A stretch of DNA of 64,000 bases, from the NCBI GenBank assembly GCA_025991245.1, contig BQMJ01000005.1:248001-312000 (forward strand), given 5' to 3'. Shown piece by piece: positions 33,082 through 44,392 of this stretch. The translations under genes were made by a program, and so were the position numbers. Numbering within the stretch: position 1 is the stretch's first letter; every line of letters begins with the position of its first letter. Origin of the DNA: Galdieria partita. Lineage: Eukaryota; Rhodophyta; Bangiophyceae; Galdieriales; Galdieriaceae. The notes under the pieces were generated by a model. It saw nothing but the letters and a program-made list of their open reading frames with translations, had not been told where the DNA came from and searched no databases.

Positions 33082-34655
33082 CTACAAGGAACTAGTCTTC
33101 ACTAACTGAGCTAGTCTACTTCCAAGATTGGCATCGCATTGCGACCAATAGTTCAACCAAATACTACGAACTTCGGGACTACATTTCCTTTCATTTAATC
33201 GTTCCGCAACGCGCTTGATAAACCTCTCTTGCCTAGCAGGATCCCACGAGCGGAATCGGTCCCCAGGTTGTTTGAAGTTATTTTCCTTTAGAATGCAACT
33301 CTTCGTACGAGCTCCCGAAATTGTAGCCTTTGGAAAGTGATAGTTTGCCACAGTCTTCACACGATCATATGTTGACGGAAGATAATTAATCTCACTTTGC
33401 CTGTGCATAAAATTCATAAAACCATCATGATGATTGTTATGATATGAACATTTAGGAGCATTGATTGGAAGCATCAAATAGTTTGGACCCAAACGATGTC
33501 TTTGAGTATCCGAATATGAAAACATTCGCGTTTGCAACATTTTGTCATCGGAAGCATAGACACCAGGCACCATAACACCTGGACAGAAAGCAATCTGTTC
33601 ACTCTCTAAGAAAAAGTTGTCCACATTCTTATTCAAGATAAGACGTCCAACAGGTCTCTTTGGAAACATGTCTTCCGGCCAAATCTTTGTATCATCTAAA
33701 GGATCGAAATCATAATCATTTTCTGTAGCGGGATCCATGGTCTGAATACACATCGTGTATTCAGGATAATCACCAGCATCTATGGATTCTATCAAATCAT
33801 GTGTTGCATGTGAAAAGTCCTTTCCTCCAACAATTTCTGCTTCGTCATCCAACAAGCTTTGTTCTCCAAGTTTCGGAACCCAATGGAACTTGACATAGGT
33901 GTCCTTCCCTTCCTTATTGATCAGTCTAAATGTGTTCACACCAGAGCCTATCATAGTTCGATAATTCTTTTGCAAAATATCAGTTAACGTCAAAAACATA
34001 AAAAACAAAACTCACTTTAGGTATTCCAACATCATCCAAGTGAAAAGTTAGCATATGGCAAGACTCCGGATGATAAGAGAGAAAGTCAAAGATACGCCAC
34101 CATTCTTGCCTTTCGGTACGAGGATTTGGCTTGAAAGCGTGAATAAGATCAGGGAATTTTATACCATCTCTGATAAAGAAAACGGGGAAATTGTTTCCAA
34201 CGAGGTCCCAGTTTCCTAGTACTTGTGTAAAACCCTCCACAGGTTAAATGAACGCTCAACCTACCTTCTCTTGTATAAAATTTGGTAGCAAAGCCTCTTG
34301 GGTCTCTCAAAGTCTCTGGAGAGTGCCTTGAGTGAGTAACAGTGGAGAAACGAACAGCCACAGGTGTCCTCACACCAACTGCCCGAAACAAGTCAGCACA
34401 AGTCAAGTCTGTAATATCATCTGTCACTTCAAAGTATCCTTTAGCTACTATTCCCCGTGCATGAACAACCCTTTCTGGAATTCTTTCACGGTCAAATTGC
34501 GCCAACTTTTCGACAAAGTGGTAATCTTCCAAAAGAACAGGACCTCTAGGACCAACTGTCAACGACTCTTGGTTATTATATACTGGAGCGCCATTGTTTG
34601 TAGTCAGATAGGGTGAGTCAAATGTTTCTCTAGGTCTGTAGCGCGTTGGGTCCAT
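33082..34655 (-). CDS. CAT: Catalase (monofunctional, haem)
   Basis: Disproportionates hydrogen peroxide. Exons 34265-34655, 34016-34215 and 33082-33966 (introns of 49 and 49 nt) give 491 aa, the normal small-subunit length. Seen: RVVHARG with the distal catalytic His near residue 61; the spliced block [20 protein letters not shown] with the catalytic Asn; and the proximal haem-ligand Tyr motif [17 protein letters not shown]. Plant-like overall. The last three residues are SSL, a weak peroxisomal PTS1-like tripeptide, so peroxisomal location is likely but not proven. The 5' side faces the ubiquitin protease gene across 445 bp. Confidence 0.95.
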
Positions 34656-35100
34656 AACAAGTGAAAATCAGAAAACTGAATTCGAGAAAATCGAATCGTT
34701 TCCCGAAAAGTTAAAAATCAATTTCCCGTAGACAAGCGATTTCAAGTAAACCTCCAGAAAGATGCCCTCGTGACATTTCTTCACTCGCCACTTGCTTATT
34801 ATTACTTTGCTATCATGATGTTCAGTTGGTTGTTCGAAAGACATTGTTTTCTTTAATGCGGGTTTTCCCTATCAACTTTTTAAATATTTTTCGGTAAGAA
34901 ACGTAACCTTATATTATTACAGCCTTATTAGGCTTGAGTATTCTATTCAAACAAAGCAATGCAAGTCATATTGATAGACTTGTATGAATGGAAAGTAAAC
35001 GCTTTTATCAAGAAATGCGAGGCTGTCTTGTTCATTACTTTCAATTTTTCCTACATAATTTACAATACAGCTATTCTCAAATTTTGGGCGTCGAGTCTAT
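34656..35100. promoter_or_regulatory. Divergent promoter between catalase and ubiquitin protease
   Basis: Spacer between two start codons. I see a short hairpin (AGCCTTATTAGGCTT, about 34920) but no clear known site, coding frame or RNA gene. Confidence 0.35.
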
Positions 35101-38100
35101 ATGCTGGACCCGAGTGAAGAGGCAGCTGCAGTTAGAGCTGCAGCAGAAGAAACGGTATATAGAGGACCTATTAAAGGAACAAATTGGTATCTTATTAGTT
35201 CAAAATGGTACCGGCATTGGTGTACGTATACAGAAACAACGGACTTAGTGTCCACGTCTCCTATTCGTTTTAGAACGGGTTTGCATTCTGTCAAGTCTGA
35301 TATTTCAGACGACTCGGATGATGACGGCGAGTCGTTTTCCTTGCGCAAGAAGGCTCATCGTCCTGGTCCTATTGATAATTGGAACCTCGTGAATAGTACA
35401 GAGACAGTTGACCATTCTACAAAGCATATAGAGTTGAAGCCCAATCTGCTAGAACAAGTTGATTTTGTTTTAGTTCCTAAACCTGTTTGGGAGCTTTTAT
35501 TTTCGTGGTATGGTGGAGGACCAGAAATATCACGTCCAGTTGTTGTAGGTCCTTCTGGCGAGTGCTTCGTGGAGATTTATCCCGTGGAGCTCAACATCAC
35601 GTTCATTTCTCCGTCGAAAGCTGTTGAGACGAGAGTTCATCTGAGTAAAACAACCAAGATAAAGGAGCTTAAGAATAAGATTTTAAACAAGCTAAATATG
35701 AACAATATTTCTGCTTCGGATTTGGAGGTTTGGAATATGTTGGACGATGTTCCACCTGTTCTTCTAGATAATGATGAGGAGACTATTGCAGAAGCTGTGC
35801 TTGTATCTGGTCAAAAAGTCCAGATGCGAGTAAAATCTCTGTCTACAGACTTTCAGTTACCTAATATACAGCAAGAAACTTATCTGGATGGCGAAAATAC
35901 CTCGTTTGTCGAAGCAAATTCAAGCAGCAGAAGACACACAAATAATACCTGTACTCACTTTATTAGAAAAGAATTATCGAAGGGAAAGATTTCATCTGAT
36001 GTGGAAAGTGAACATACGATTTGTGTGAAAGACCTTCCTAGTCACCGTCTTTTTTTCTTACCGCCAGTGAACTCGAGTGCGTTTAATAGAGCTGGTCTGT
36101 GTGGTTTAGTGAATCTTGGGAATACTTGTTTTATGAATGCAGCGTTGCAGTGCCTCAGTAATGCAGCAAAATTGACAGAATATTTCTTATCGGAGAACTA
36201 CAAATCGGACATAAACAAACAAAACCCTCTGGGAATGAATGGCGTCTTGGCTGAAGAATATTTTAGACTACTTTCTCATATTTGGAGTGGAAATGAGAGC
36301 AGCTTTGCTCCGAGACAGCTGAAGTTTCAAATTGCTCTTCATGCTCCTCAGTTTACGGGATATCAGCAACAGGACTCGCAAGAATTGATGGCATTTCTGT
36401 TAGATGGTCTTCATGAGGTAAAGTTTTTCTACAAAGCTATCTGACTATTTATACGAATTTATTTGAAACAGGATTTGAACAGAATCAGAAACAAACCCTA
36501 CATTGAAGTCATAGAGGGTGGTGATAGACCTGATGATGAAGTCGCTTCTATTGCTTGGAAACAACATTTGCAGCGAAATAATTCAATCGTTGTGGATCTC
36601 TTCCAGGGACAGTACAAGTCAACCGTCATCTGTCCAGATTGTGGAAAAGTCAGTGTCACATTCGATCCATTTATGTATCTTTCGTTGCCTGTTCCCAGCA
36701 AGAACGAAAGAATAGTTGAAGTTCTTGTATTTTTGCGAAGACCCGAAAGCGATAAACTCCATTGTCACGAATTTCAGTCTCGCCCTGTTAGATATGCAGT
36801 GAGAGTTAATAAGAAAGGGAGAATTGGAGAAGTTCGTGATAGAATTTCAGGTAGGAACAAGTGCCAAGCTTAATGAAGATTTATCTTATTTTTCCAAGTA
36901 TTGACAAGGATTCCAAGTAGCCGTCTTATTTGTGCGGTACTCTTTCTAAACCGATTCTATCAGGTGCCCGTACCGGACTGGAATCGGGTAGACGAGATAA
37001 TAAATTTAGCTGGCCAGGAACGACTTGTCATTTATGAAGTTGAAAATGATTGGGTGTCAGGAAGAAAGCTGCAACATGTTGGAGTGGATACTGGAAGAGT
37101 AAGAACTGTCATATTCTATGTTATGCTGCGTGTTATTTATTGTTATAATAGACTTTGAGTACGAAGGATAATGTAATTCTACTCAAGATAGTTCACACAG
37201 AAAAGAATAGTGATCGTGTAATAGCAGTTCCCTCACTTATTACTTTGAAAAGGTCTGAACTTACTGGAGATCGCCTTTTTAAAGAGATTATGTTTTTCTG
37301 TCGTCGTTTTTTTGATTATGACAAATTCTTGGAAACCTGGAAGATTGGTAAAGAAGCAGGTGACAGTCTAGATGGGAATGAGCAAGCCCTTGAACAGGAT
37401 TCTAATGTCGACGAATCGGTAGTTCTGTCACTTCCAGAGAACTCTTTGAATGCGTCGCATTTAATGGATCATGGAAGCAGTAGAATTGGAAAAAAGCGCA
37501 AATCTCGTTCAAAGTTTCCTTTTGAAGCGAAAATATCTTTTGAAAGATCTCAGGGGTCGGGACATACATTTGATAGCACTATTGTCAACTGTGAGTCAAC
37601 TCATTTCATTGAACTTCCGCAGTGTTCAACGGTATGTATCTATGTTCCCTTGTTTTCTTGAATTAATGACATTTGTTTGGCAGGCTACAGTGATAGTGGA
37701 ATGGACTCTAGAAGGTATCTGCAGACAACTGTTTGATGTGGAAGAAGCAAGTTTTCGAGCCTATGTTGTGGATCATTCGGTATCAAACAGCATACAAGAG
37801 AGTTCGGATGGATATCCTACTATTGAGGATTGTCTTTGCAGATGGAGTGAAAAGGAAATTTTGTCTCAAGACAATGCCTGGTTCTGTCCAGTGTGCAAAA
37901 GTCATAAACAAGCTAGTAAACATCTGCAGCTCTGGAGTACTCCTGAAATTTTAATTATTCATTTGAAACGCTTTTCGTATTCTATTTGGAGTAGGACCAA
38001 AGTAGAAACCTTTGTAAAATATCCATTGAACGGTCTCAACTTGGCGCCATATATAGTTGGTAAGGGAGACTTAGGCGCTCCCCAGCCTCTTTACGACCTC

Positions 38101-38376
38101 TATGCTGTTTGTAACCATTTTGGTGGTTTGGGAGGAGGTCATTATACCGCATATGCTATTAGCCCTTGGAAAGTCCCTGACGATGAGAGTGACACATATT
38201 TTGAGCATAATGATGGTTACACAAACGGACCTTGGTATAACTTCGACGATTCTTCCGTGTTCAAAATGACGGACTCAAGCCATGCAGTTTCTGATAGTGC
38301 CTATGTTTTGTTTTATCGACGACGAAAGTATGGAGGAAGCCAGAAAAGCGGCAACATGTCCAGCAGCAAAGAATAA
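35101..38376 (+). CDS. Ubiquitin-specific protease, DUSP-UBL-UCH architecture (USP4/11/15-like)
   Basis: Cysteine deubiquitinase of 1022 aa in six exons: 35101-36417, 36472-36850, 36899-37098, 37152-37631 and 37684-38376, with the first carrying the DUSP and Ubl parts (five coding blocks seen). An N-terminal DUSP domain ([16 protein letters not shown]) is followed by a Ubl-like region. The Cys box [20 protein letters not shown] lies at about residue 335-355, [18 protein letters not shown] after it. The His box is [15 protein letters not shown], and the end is [13 protein letters not shown]. An insert with zinc-ribbon cysteines (CPDCGK.. and CPVCKSH) interrupts the catalytic domain, as in USP4/15. 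All junctions keep frame. Substrates cannot be inferred. Confidence 0.93.
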
Positions 38377-38451
38377 ACACGGTTGTGTCACGGACATATT
38401 ATCGAACACAGCAATGCCATGAGAGCAAACAGTAAAACTTAGTCTCGCAAC

Positions 38452-39186
38452 TTAGTTGCTTTCAGGCGACTTTCTACTTTCCGCTAACTTCTTTTCTATC
38501 ATCAGTTTAAACTCATTTAGAATTCTAGTTTCCCTCTCTTTCTTCTTCTCAAAGTTCAGAGTTGCTGTTGCTGCTTCTTGCTCGGCATTATAAACTTGAT
38601 TCTCTTTACGTATTCGTATCGCCTCCATTCGACGGTTACGACTACCACTCATTACATACCCTGTTTCTTCATATGCCTTGATTTCTTCTGAAGTTAAGCC
38701 AATTTCACCTCTCCTCGGAATTCTTCTTCCTTCCTGAACGTATGCTGCCATGGCACTTCCTTCACCTGGCAACAGATTATGTCCGTAGTTTGCAGCTGTA
38801 ATACGTTCCTGTCTAGTTGGAAGTGGAGGTCCAAATTCGTCGCTATCTTCATAATTCTGTACACCACTATCTGAAATAGTTGAGGAATCCCTTCCACGTA
38901 TTTCTTCTTCGTGTTCGGAAAGAGTACTACTTTCACGCTCAAATTTGCCTATACCATTGCTTGCATTGCCAGATCCGGATGAATGTTCCAAATCTACTGA
39001 AGTTTTCCACTGCTTATCGGAGACTTCTTCATCTTGAGTTTGTCTCTGAGAAATAATGTCTAAAATAGGGGACGACGGAACTTCAGGAGTGCTAGCCCAC
39101 AAACTTGACAAAACGGTGCCTTCTCGCTGTGAACGCCTTTTCAGCCAGTTACAATCCTTGAATTCTCCGGTTCTTTTCTTCCTCAT
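38452..39186 (-). CDS. NKAP-like nuclear RNA-binding/spliceosomal protein
   Basis: The C-terminal half is the conserved NKAP (SynMuv) domain: [58 protein letters not shown] binds RNA and spliceosomal factors and represses transcription in animals. The first in-frame ATG (39184-39186) gives 244 aa. The frame is open further upstream without ATG, and the long RS-rich N-terminus of animal NKAP is absent; [15 protein letters not shown] aligns with the VWGLSP block of the family, so only the RS repeat seems missing. A 5' exon is possible. Confidence 0.88.
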   Translation of the reverse strand: MRKKRTGEFKDCNWLKRRSQREGTVLSSLWASTPEVPSSPILDIISQRQTQDEEVSDKQWKTSVDLEHSSGSGNASNGIGKFERESSTLSEHEEEIRGRDSSTISDSGVQNYEDSDEFGPPLPTRQERITAANYGHNLLPGEGSAMAAYVQEGRRIPRRGEIGLTSEEIKAYEETGYVMSGSRNRRMEAIRIRKENQVYNAEQEAATATLNFEKKKERETRILNEFKLMIEKKLAESRKSPESN

Positions 39187-39435
39187 CTGTGGTTTATGAG
39201 CCTTAATGAGTTTCTCTTCTCTGGTTTGCCAACTGCTGTTCGACAAATACAACAGAGGTTCTGAAGTGTTCTGCAGCAGTCTAATACCGACGAACAATCG
39301 AACTCCCAGATTGCTAATATCATTTTGGATTGAGTGGCCGATTCATTGCATTGCCGTTTTGCCTGTGGAAGCCACTTGATTATCATGTGTCGGAAAGTGT
39401 CTTTGATATCGAAGCTGAACGACGCATTATACTTT

Positions 39436-40759
39436 ATGTGGCCTTTCACTTTATGCTGGTCGGATAACCTAAAGTAATATTGAGCTGTTTCTGTTTTTAG
39501 AAATTGACAGACTGTTCTTGTAAACTAGGAGTTTAAAGCTTCCGTCTGCAGCCAGACAAGCCAACTACCAACTATTCAGTATAAACGAAAAGAAGAAGTT
39601 GTCTATTTCTTCGAAGTCTTTCCAGTTGAACTCTCGAGTACTGCTTTGTTTAGGTTTCGTTGCATTTCTATTATTATGGTTTTTCGGTTCTCTTCAAAGC
39701 TATCCTATTATCTGGTCCAAATTTAGACTAAGAGGATATGAAAAGATTGATCCTTTTATTTTTCAGAACTGTTCCAAGGTGGATTTTGGCAAGCGTTTTG
39801 CTGTTGTTATTCCTTTCATCCCGAAACAAACCAACAGAGTTTTGAGTAACTTGAAACGTTGGGCGACTTCGGAATATTTCCCTTGTGATACTCTCTTAGA
39901 CACTTTGGTGACAGAGTCAACAGATTTAGTCTTCTACTACGATATGCCTTTGGATCATCCCTCCATTTCGGAATCTATTCAGACTTTGACGTTATGGTTA
40001 AGAAAGGAGCCTTTACAAAATGTGATATCAAGCTGTTTCCATAACGTTCGTTTCATATCCGCCAATCTCTCGGCCGAACAATCGACAAACAGTTATAAAA
40101 TGGACTTTGTAAAGAGCTCTGTGAAAACGGAAGGCACAGTTCGTCAATTTTATGCTGCAGTTGATCATCCTTCTTTAACGAACACGTATCGGTTTGTATA
40201 GTATACTTGTTTTGGACTTTGTGTTTACTAGTTTTGGTTAGTCATTTCTTTTACATGGAACCAGATCATATCCCTATACGGAAGCGTTGGTTAACTGCGA
40301 TATTTAATGATTCTCTTCAGGGAGATTTCTGGATGAAAGGCAGTTTGATGAGATATAAACCCAGATTCAGCTGTGCCTTTGAACCATATCGTACGCGATA
40401 CCTTCGTCATATAAACGGTAACGCAATCTACAAGTAAGAGCAAAATATTCTGTCTAGATTTTGTGTAAGAATAATCCATTAGGCTTGGTGATCCGTGTTT
40501 TATCCGTTTCTTAGAAAATGTTTTCAGAGAATACCCTTACTTGGCATTTGACACAAGCATAAATTTCTATCGACTTGACTTACATCATTATACGACATAT
40601 CAGTACACAGCTCATCGATTTCAAGTGACAGACGTAATGGCAGATTTAGGGGTTGTTAGGTACGATGAAGACAAGTTACGTGCAGAACTACCCAACACAT
40701 ATACGGCTCATGGTAAATTTATGTACACTGAAAGACAGTTGGGATGGCAAAAGTACTAA
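39436..40759 (+). CDS. Putative Golgi type II membrane glycosyltransferase-like protein, copy 1
   Basis: Four exons, 39436-39473, 39529-40192, 40243-40433 and 40483-40759 (introns 55, 50 and 49 nt), total 389 aa in one frame. A cytosolic tail of about 50 residues precedes one membrane span (VLLCLGFVAFLLLWFFGSL); the rest would be lumenal. Blocks shared with the gene at 56434-57665: FAVVIPFI, FYMEPDHIPI (an acidic, DXD-like motif), GDFWMKGSL, HINGNAIYKLGD and LPNTYTAHGKF. Type II topology, the nucleotide-sugar-like VVIPFI strand and an EPD motif suggest a glycosyltransferase, but I recognise no named family. The first exon is short and inferred from frame and splice signals. Confidence 0.65.
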
Positions 40760-40925
40760 CGTAGTTCTAATTTTGTTGCTTATTATTTTTTGTCAATAAA
40801 GCACTGTTTCAAATAAGAGAGAGAATATTTGCCTCCAATTTTAAAATTGGATGATCTAGCAGCTGTGTTACATATATATAGTGAATGATATCTCAATTTC
40901 AATAGTGTAGTGGACGTGAACAGAA

Positions 40926-41015
40926 TCCGCTGTAGTCTATGTTGATTTGACGACTCAGTGGTTAGGATGCCTGGTTTTCACCCAGGAGACCCGGGATCAA
41001 GCCCCGGCAGCGGAA
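40926..41015 (+). tRNA. tRNA-Glu (UUC) with an 18-nt intron in the D-loop
   Basis: Acceptor strands TCCGCTG (40926-40932) and CAGCGGA (41008-41014) pair fully; discriminator A at 41015. Anticodon arm CCTGG-TTTTCAC-CCAGG puts UUC at the anticodon. The T-arm is CCGGG-ATCAAGC-CCCGG (A rather than T at position 54). Length is 90 nt against 72 for a standard tRNA-Glu. The surplus is exactly 18 nt at 40940-40957, inside the D-loop; removing it restores TAGTCTAGTGGTTAGGAT, the usual eukaryotic tRNA-Glu D-arm. The insertion splits the A box, although its 3' end (GACTCA) plus GTGG makes a partial replacement. D-loop and permuted tRNA introns are known from cyanidiophycean red algae. Confidence 0.88.
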
Positions 41016-41942
41016 ACAATAGCTGTTCTCTATCATTTTTCATTTCAATTTGAAATGAATAAGCTGTGAGGTTGTATAAATTTTTCTCGGTTTCATATTC
41101 CAGCTGTTGTTCGCTTTACTGTACATACAAACTTTAAATTGATACTTTTTTTGTTCTAAGCAACATAGAAAATTTTCTAGGTTATCTATGTAAACTGCGC
41201 TAAAAGGTCGCTTACCAGTCTTCGCTTTTTTCTTTCGTCCCATAACCGATCTCTCTAATAGTAAGAAACTAAGCAAAAGCTTTTGTAAGACAAAACAGCT
41301 TCCTTTGTCCTAGTTTATAAAACTCCAAAAATCTGGAGTTGGATGCGTTACTTTCAGTTTTTTCAACTTTTCGGGGTACATTACCTTGGCATAATACCTG
41401 AAATATTTATGGAATAGCTGTTCTTACAACAAAACCGAAGATTTGTCTTGCTTTGAGTATTGCAAGTTTGTGTTTTGCCAAAACAGAAATAAATGTAGCT
41501 TTCAAGTTAGATATATTCGCTAGACAGTAACACAGCTTTTCTAAGGTATTTTTAACACAGGCTTGGTACTTCTATTTATTCTGAGTAAGTTGCACCAGAA
41601 AGGATGTTCATGATACAACATCTATTGTGACGTTATTATCTATACCGTGAGTTTGGGTAAAGTCTAGAAACCAGTGTTGACATTAAAGGCACCCTTAACA
41701 GTGCTACAGAAAAACTTACTTCCTAGTAGTGGACATTCTTTCCTGGCGAGAGCAAAAGTTTCAGTTCCGTAAAGTAATTCCTGTCCATATACTGTCTTCG
41801 TATATTTTCGAGTCTATAGAAGTACAGGCTAGTTGTCGTTTATGCTCAACACTGTTTCCAAGTCATAAGGGACTTACAGCAGCCTAAAAATATCCAACAA
41901 AGTTATTGTCATTTAGCAATCATTGTCATCTTTGATTTGCCA
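41016..41942. other. Spacer with possible small spliced minus-strand transcripts
   Basis: No secure gene. On the minus strand, near 41243, MGRKKKAKT is followed by a GTAAGC donor and an open 35-45 codon stretch ending at 41040, without family match. Near 41600-41900, also minus, two good donors (GTAAGT) and acceptors (CTATAG, TTTCTAG) frame an exon whose phase-0 reading continues into the next exon (KECPLLGN..THGIDNNVTIDVVS, stop near 41609), but no start in phase was found. These could be small genes or noncoding transcripts. Confidence 0.25.
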
Positions 41943-42525
41943 ATGGAACCTTCAAAATTGAAAGTTGAAGAGCTTCGGAAGGAGCTACGAAGCCGCAACT
42001 TGGACACCTCTGGTTTAAAGCAGGTATTGGTAGAGCGTTTAGAAAGTGCTCTAGTAGAGGAGAGGAAGCGTGACAATGTTCGAGTCGTACATCCAGATAC
42101 TTCCGAATTTATTGACTTTCACAAACAAAAGGATCCCCAAGGAGAGAATAAGGTTGGGGATTCAATAGGTAGACTTCCAACGGAGGAAGAATTGGAAGCA
42201 CTGGAAGAGAAACGACGAAAACGTGCAGAACGCTTTGGTGTTCCTTACGTCCCCAGCAAAGAGTTTCTGGAACAGAAAAAGTTGTCAAGGGCTCGTCGCT
42301 TTGGAGAAGAATTAAGTGAAGAACCTGAAGAATCTAGCAAGATCGAAGAGAAAAAACGGAGACGAGCGGAGAGATTCGGTCTTTCTTCAAAGAGTTTACC
42401 CGATAAAGTAAACAAGCAAGTGAGTCAAATCAATCAAACTTTGCAGACGGTAAGCACGTCCTTTAACTATTCTTACTGTGGTTTATACAAATTGTGACTG
42501 AAAGGCCAAGAGTTTGCAAAAGTAA
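41943..42525 (+). CDS. SARNP/CIP29/Tho1-like SAP-domain protein
   Basis: mRNA-export adaptor associated with the THO/TREX complex. An N-terminal SAP domain (LKVEELRKELRSRNLDTSG, about residue 4-35) binds nucleic acid. The rest is charged helix with the diagnostic repeats KRAERFGVPY, SRARRFGEE and RRAERFGLSS, as in SARNP. Exons 41943-42449 and 42505-42525 (intron 55 nt) give 175 aa; the last exon adds only AKSLQK. It converges on PGDH with 154 bp between stops. Confidence 0.88.
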
Positions 42526-42679
42526 ACCTTTTGACACGGAAAGTTGTTGATTGTCACTTATGTCTTATAGAAAATTGATATGGCTATCGAGTGAAAGACA
42601 AAAACACGCTAGTAAGGTAAAAGATCGGACATTTTATTCAAAATCCAACTATACTACGTTACTATCCAAAAGGAAGCTC

Positions 42680-44133
42680 CTAATATAGAATTCTTGTTCT
42701 CAAGCTTGGTTTTAGTGATGCTATGGCCTCTTTGACTTCTTCTGAAGTTTCTTTGTCCACATCGACAATAAGATAACCTATATCAGCAGTAGTACCTAGT
42801 ACTTGTGCTTTCACATTGGTATCTCTTGATGCGAATATATCATTAATATCCTAAAGAAAAGAAATACTTTTGTCTAAAGCTGTTCTTTTTGTTCTATTTA
42901 GTTTCTTACCCTCAAGACTCCTGGTACGTTCCGGTGAACGTTGAGAATCCGATGACTGGATGAAGTAAACGGAACTTCAAGGTTGGGGAAATTCACAGCA
43001 TTCACAGTGGAACCACTTCGTACAAGTTTTATCAACGCAGTTGCAACTTCTTCCCCGATCATTTGTTGTGCCTCTTCTGTAGAACCTCCAATATGAGGAG
43101 TAAGAATTGTATTGGGACAATGTTGAAGTGGTGTCTCAAAACCAGAGCCATTTGCCTTGGGTTCTTTTGGATATACATCTATTGCAGCACCACCAAGATG
43201 ACCCGATCTAAGTGAGTCCGCCAGAGCCTGCAAATCAACAACTGTACCGCGGGATGCATTTAAAAGGTATGCACCTTTTTTCATCAACTTGATTTGCTGC
43301 TGGCCAATCATATTCTCGGTCTGAGGAGACTTGGGAACATGCAATGTCACAAAGTCGGCATTTGACAGAACTTCTTCCAGTGATTTACAAGGTGTGCTAT
43401 TTCCAAGAGGCAGAACCGGAATAATATCATAAAATATGACATTCATGCCTTGAGACTCTGCAAGAACGGAAAGTTGAGAGCCTATATGACCGTAACCGAC
43501 AATTCCTAAGGTTTTCCCTCGAATTTCATGGCAACCAACTGCTGATTTAAGCCATTGTCCTTCGTGACATCCTTTTGAAACGTCAAAGAGTTTCCTACTC
43601 AAACATACAATCTCTGCTATGATAAGCTCCGCGACTGATCGAGTATTTGCAAAAGGAGAATTGAAAACTGGTATCCCCAAACGCTCCGCGGCTTCTAGGT
43701 CAACTTGATCAGTGCCAATACAGAAACAGCCTATAGCTAGTAGCTTGGAAGCGTTCTCCAAAACTCGCTTTGTGACTTTAGTCTTGCTGCGAATACCGAT
43801 AACATGCACGTCTCTAATTTTCTCCATCAATTCTTCCTCTGTAAGTGAAGTTTTTAAAAGTTCAACCTTGTTATCATTAGCGTTGTATGCGATAAATCCT
43901 CATAAAGGCTTTACCTGAAATCCTTCCTTTTCAAATAACAATACACCTGTCTGATGAACATTTTCCAAAAGTAGAACTTTTACAGGGTGTTTCGGAGGTG
44001 GAATACGTTCCAAGTGTTGAAGCTCCATTTCGGCATATTTTGGTGGAGAAGAACACACAGGCGACCTCGACTGAGGAGAACTTTTTCCGCTATTCATAAT
44101 GTGATGATCCCAATCGGCCATCGTCGGTTTCAT
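42680..44133 (-). CDS. D-3-phosphoglycerate dehydrogenase with ACT domain
   Basis: First step of phosphorylated serine synthesis. Exons 43915-44133, 42910-43866 and 42680-42850 (introns 48 and 59 nt) give 448 aa. Visible: VKVLLLENVHQTGV, IRDVHVIGIRSKTKVT, NAD fold LGIVGYGHIGSQLSVLAE, substrate Arg in NASRGTVVDLQAL, and catalytic His in PHIGGSTEEAQ. The C-terminal exon encodes the regulatory ACT domain (DIGYLIVDVD). Order and length follow the E. coli SerA/yeast SER3 form rather than the long plastid plant form. No transit peptide is obvious, so cytosolic location is likely. Confidence 0.93.
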
Positions 44134-44392
44134 TTTCGATCAATTGTCTTTCTGATATAGATTATAATATTTCAACCTTTTCATTCTTATTGGTGGATTT
44201 GGGACAATGCTTTCCTTCTGGAATAGATAGAAAATGGCTTCGAGAGAATGGACAGATTTGTTTTAAACCGCATAAAGATTACAAGTATGTTTTTGGTTTT
44301 ATATAGATTGACGGACAACAAACAAATATATGAACGAACAACAGACAAATGGAAAGACTTCCCTCAAAGGGCGAGTAACTGAAACTTCGGTA

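Noticed and set aside
34656-35100. Possible RNA gene in the catalase-USP spacer from a short hairpin
   Set aside because: The stem is short, AT-rich and without tRNA or snRNA features.
41040-41243. Small minus-strand frame starting MGRKKKAK, considered as the elongation factor Elf1
   Set aside because: The zinc-finger cysteine pairs of Elf1 are absent with any plausible splice; left as unassigned.
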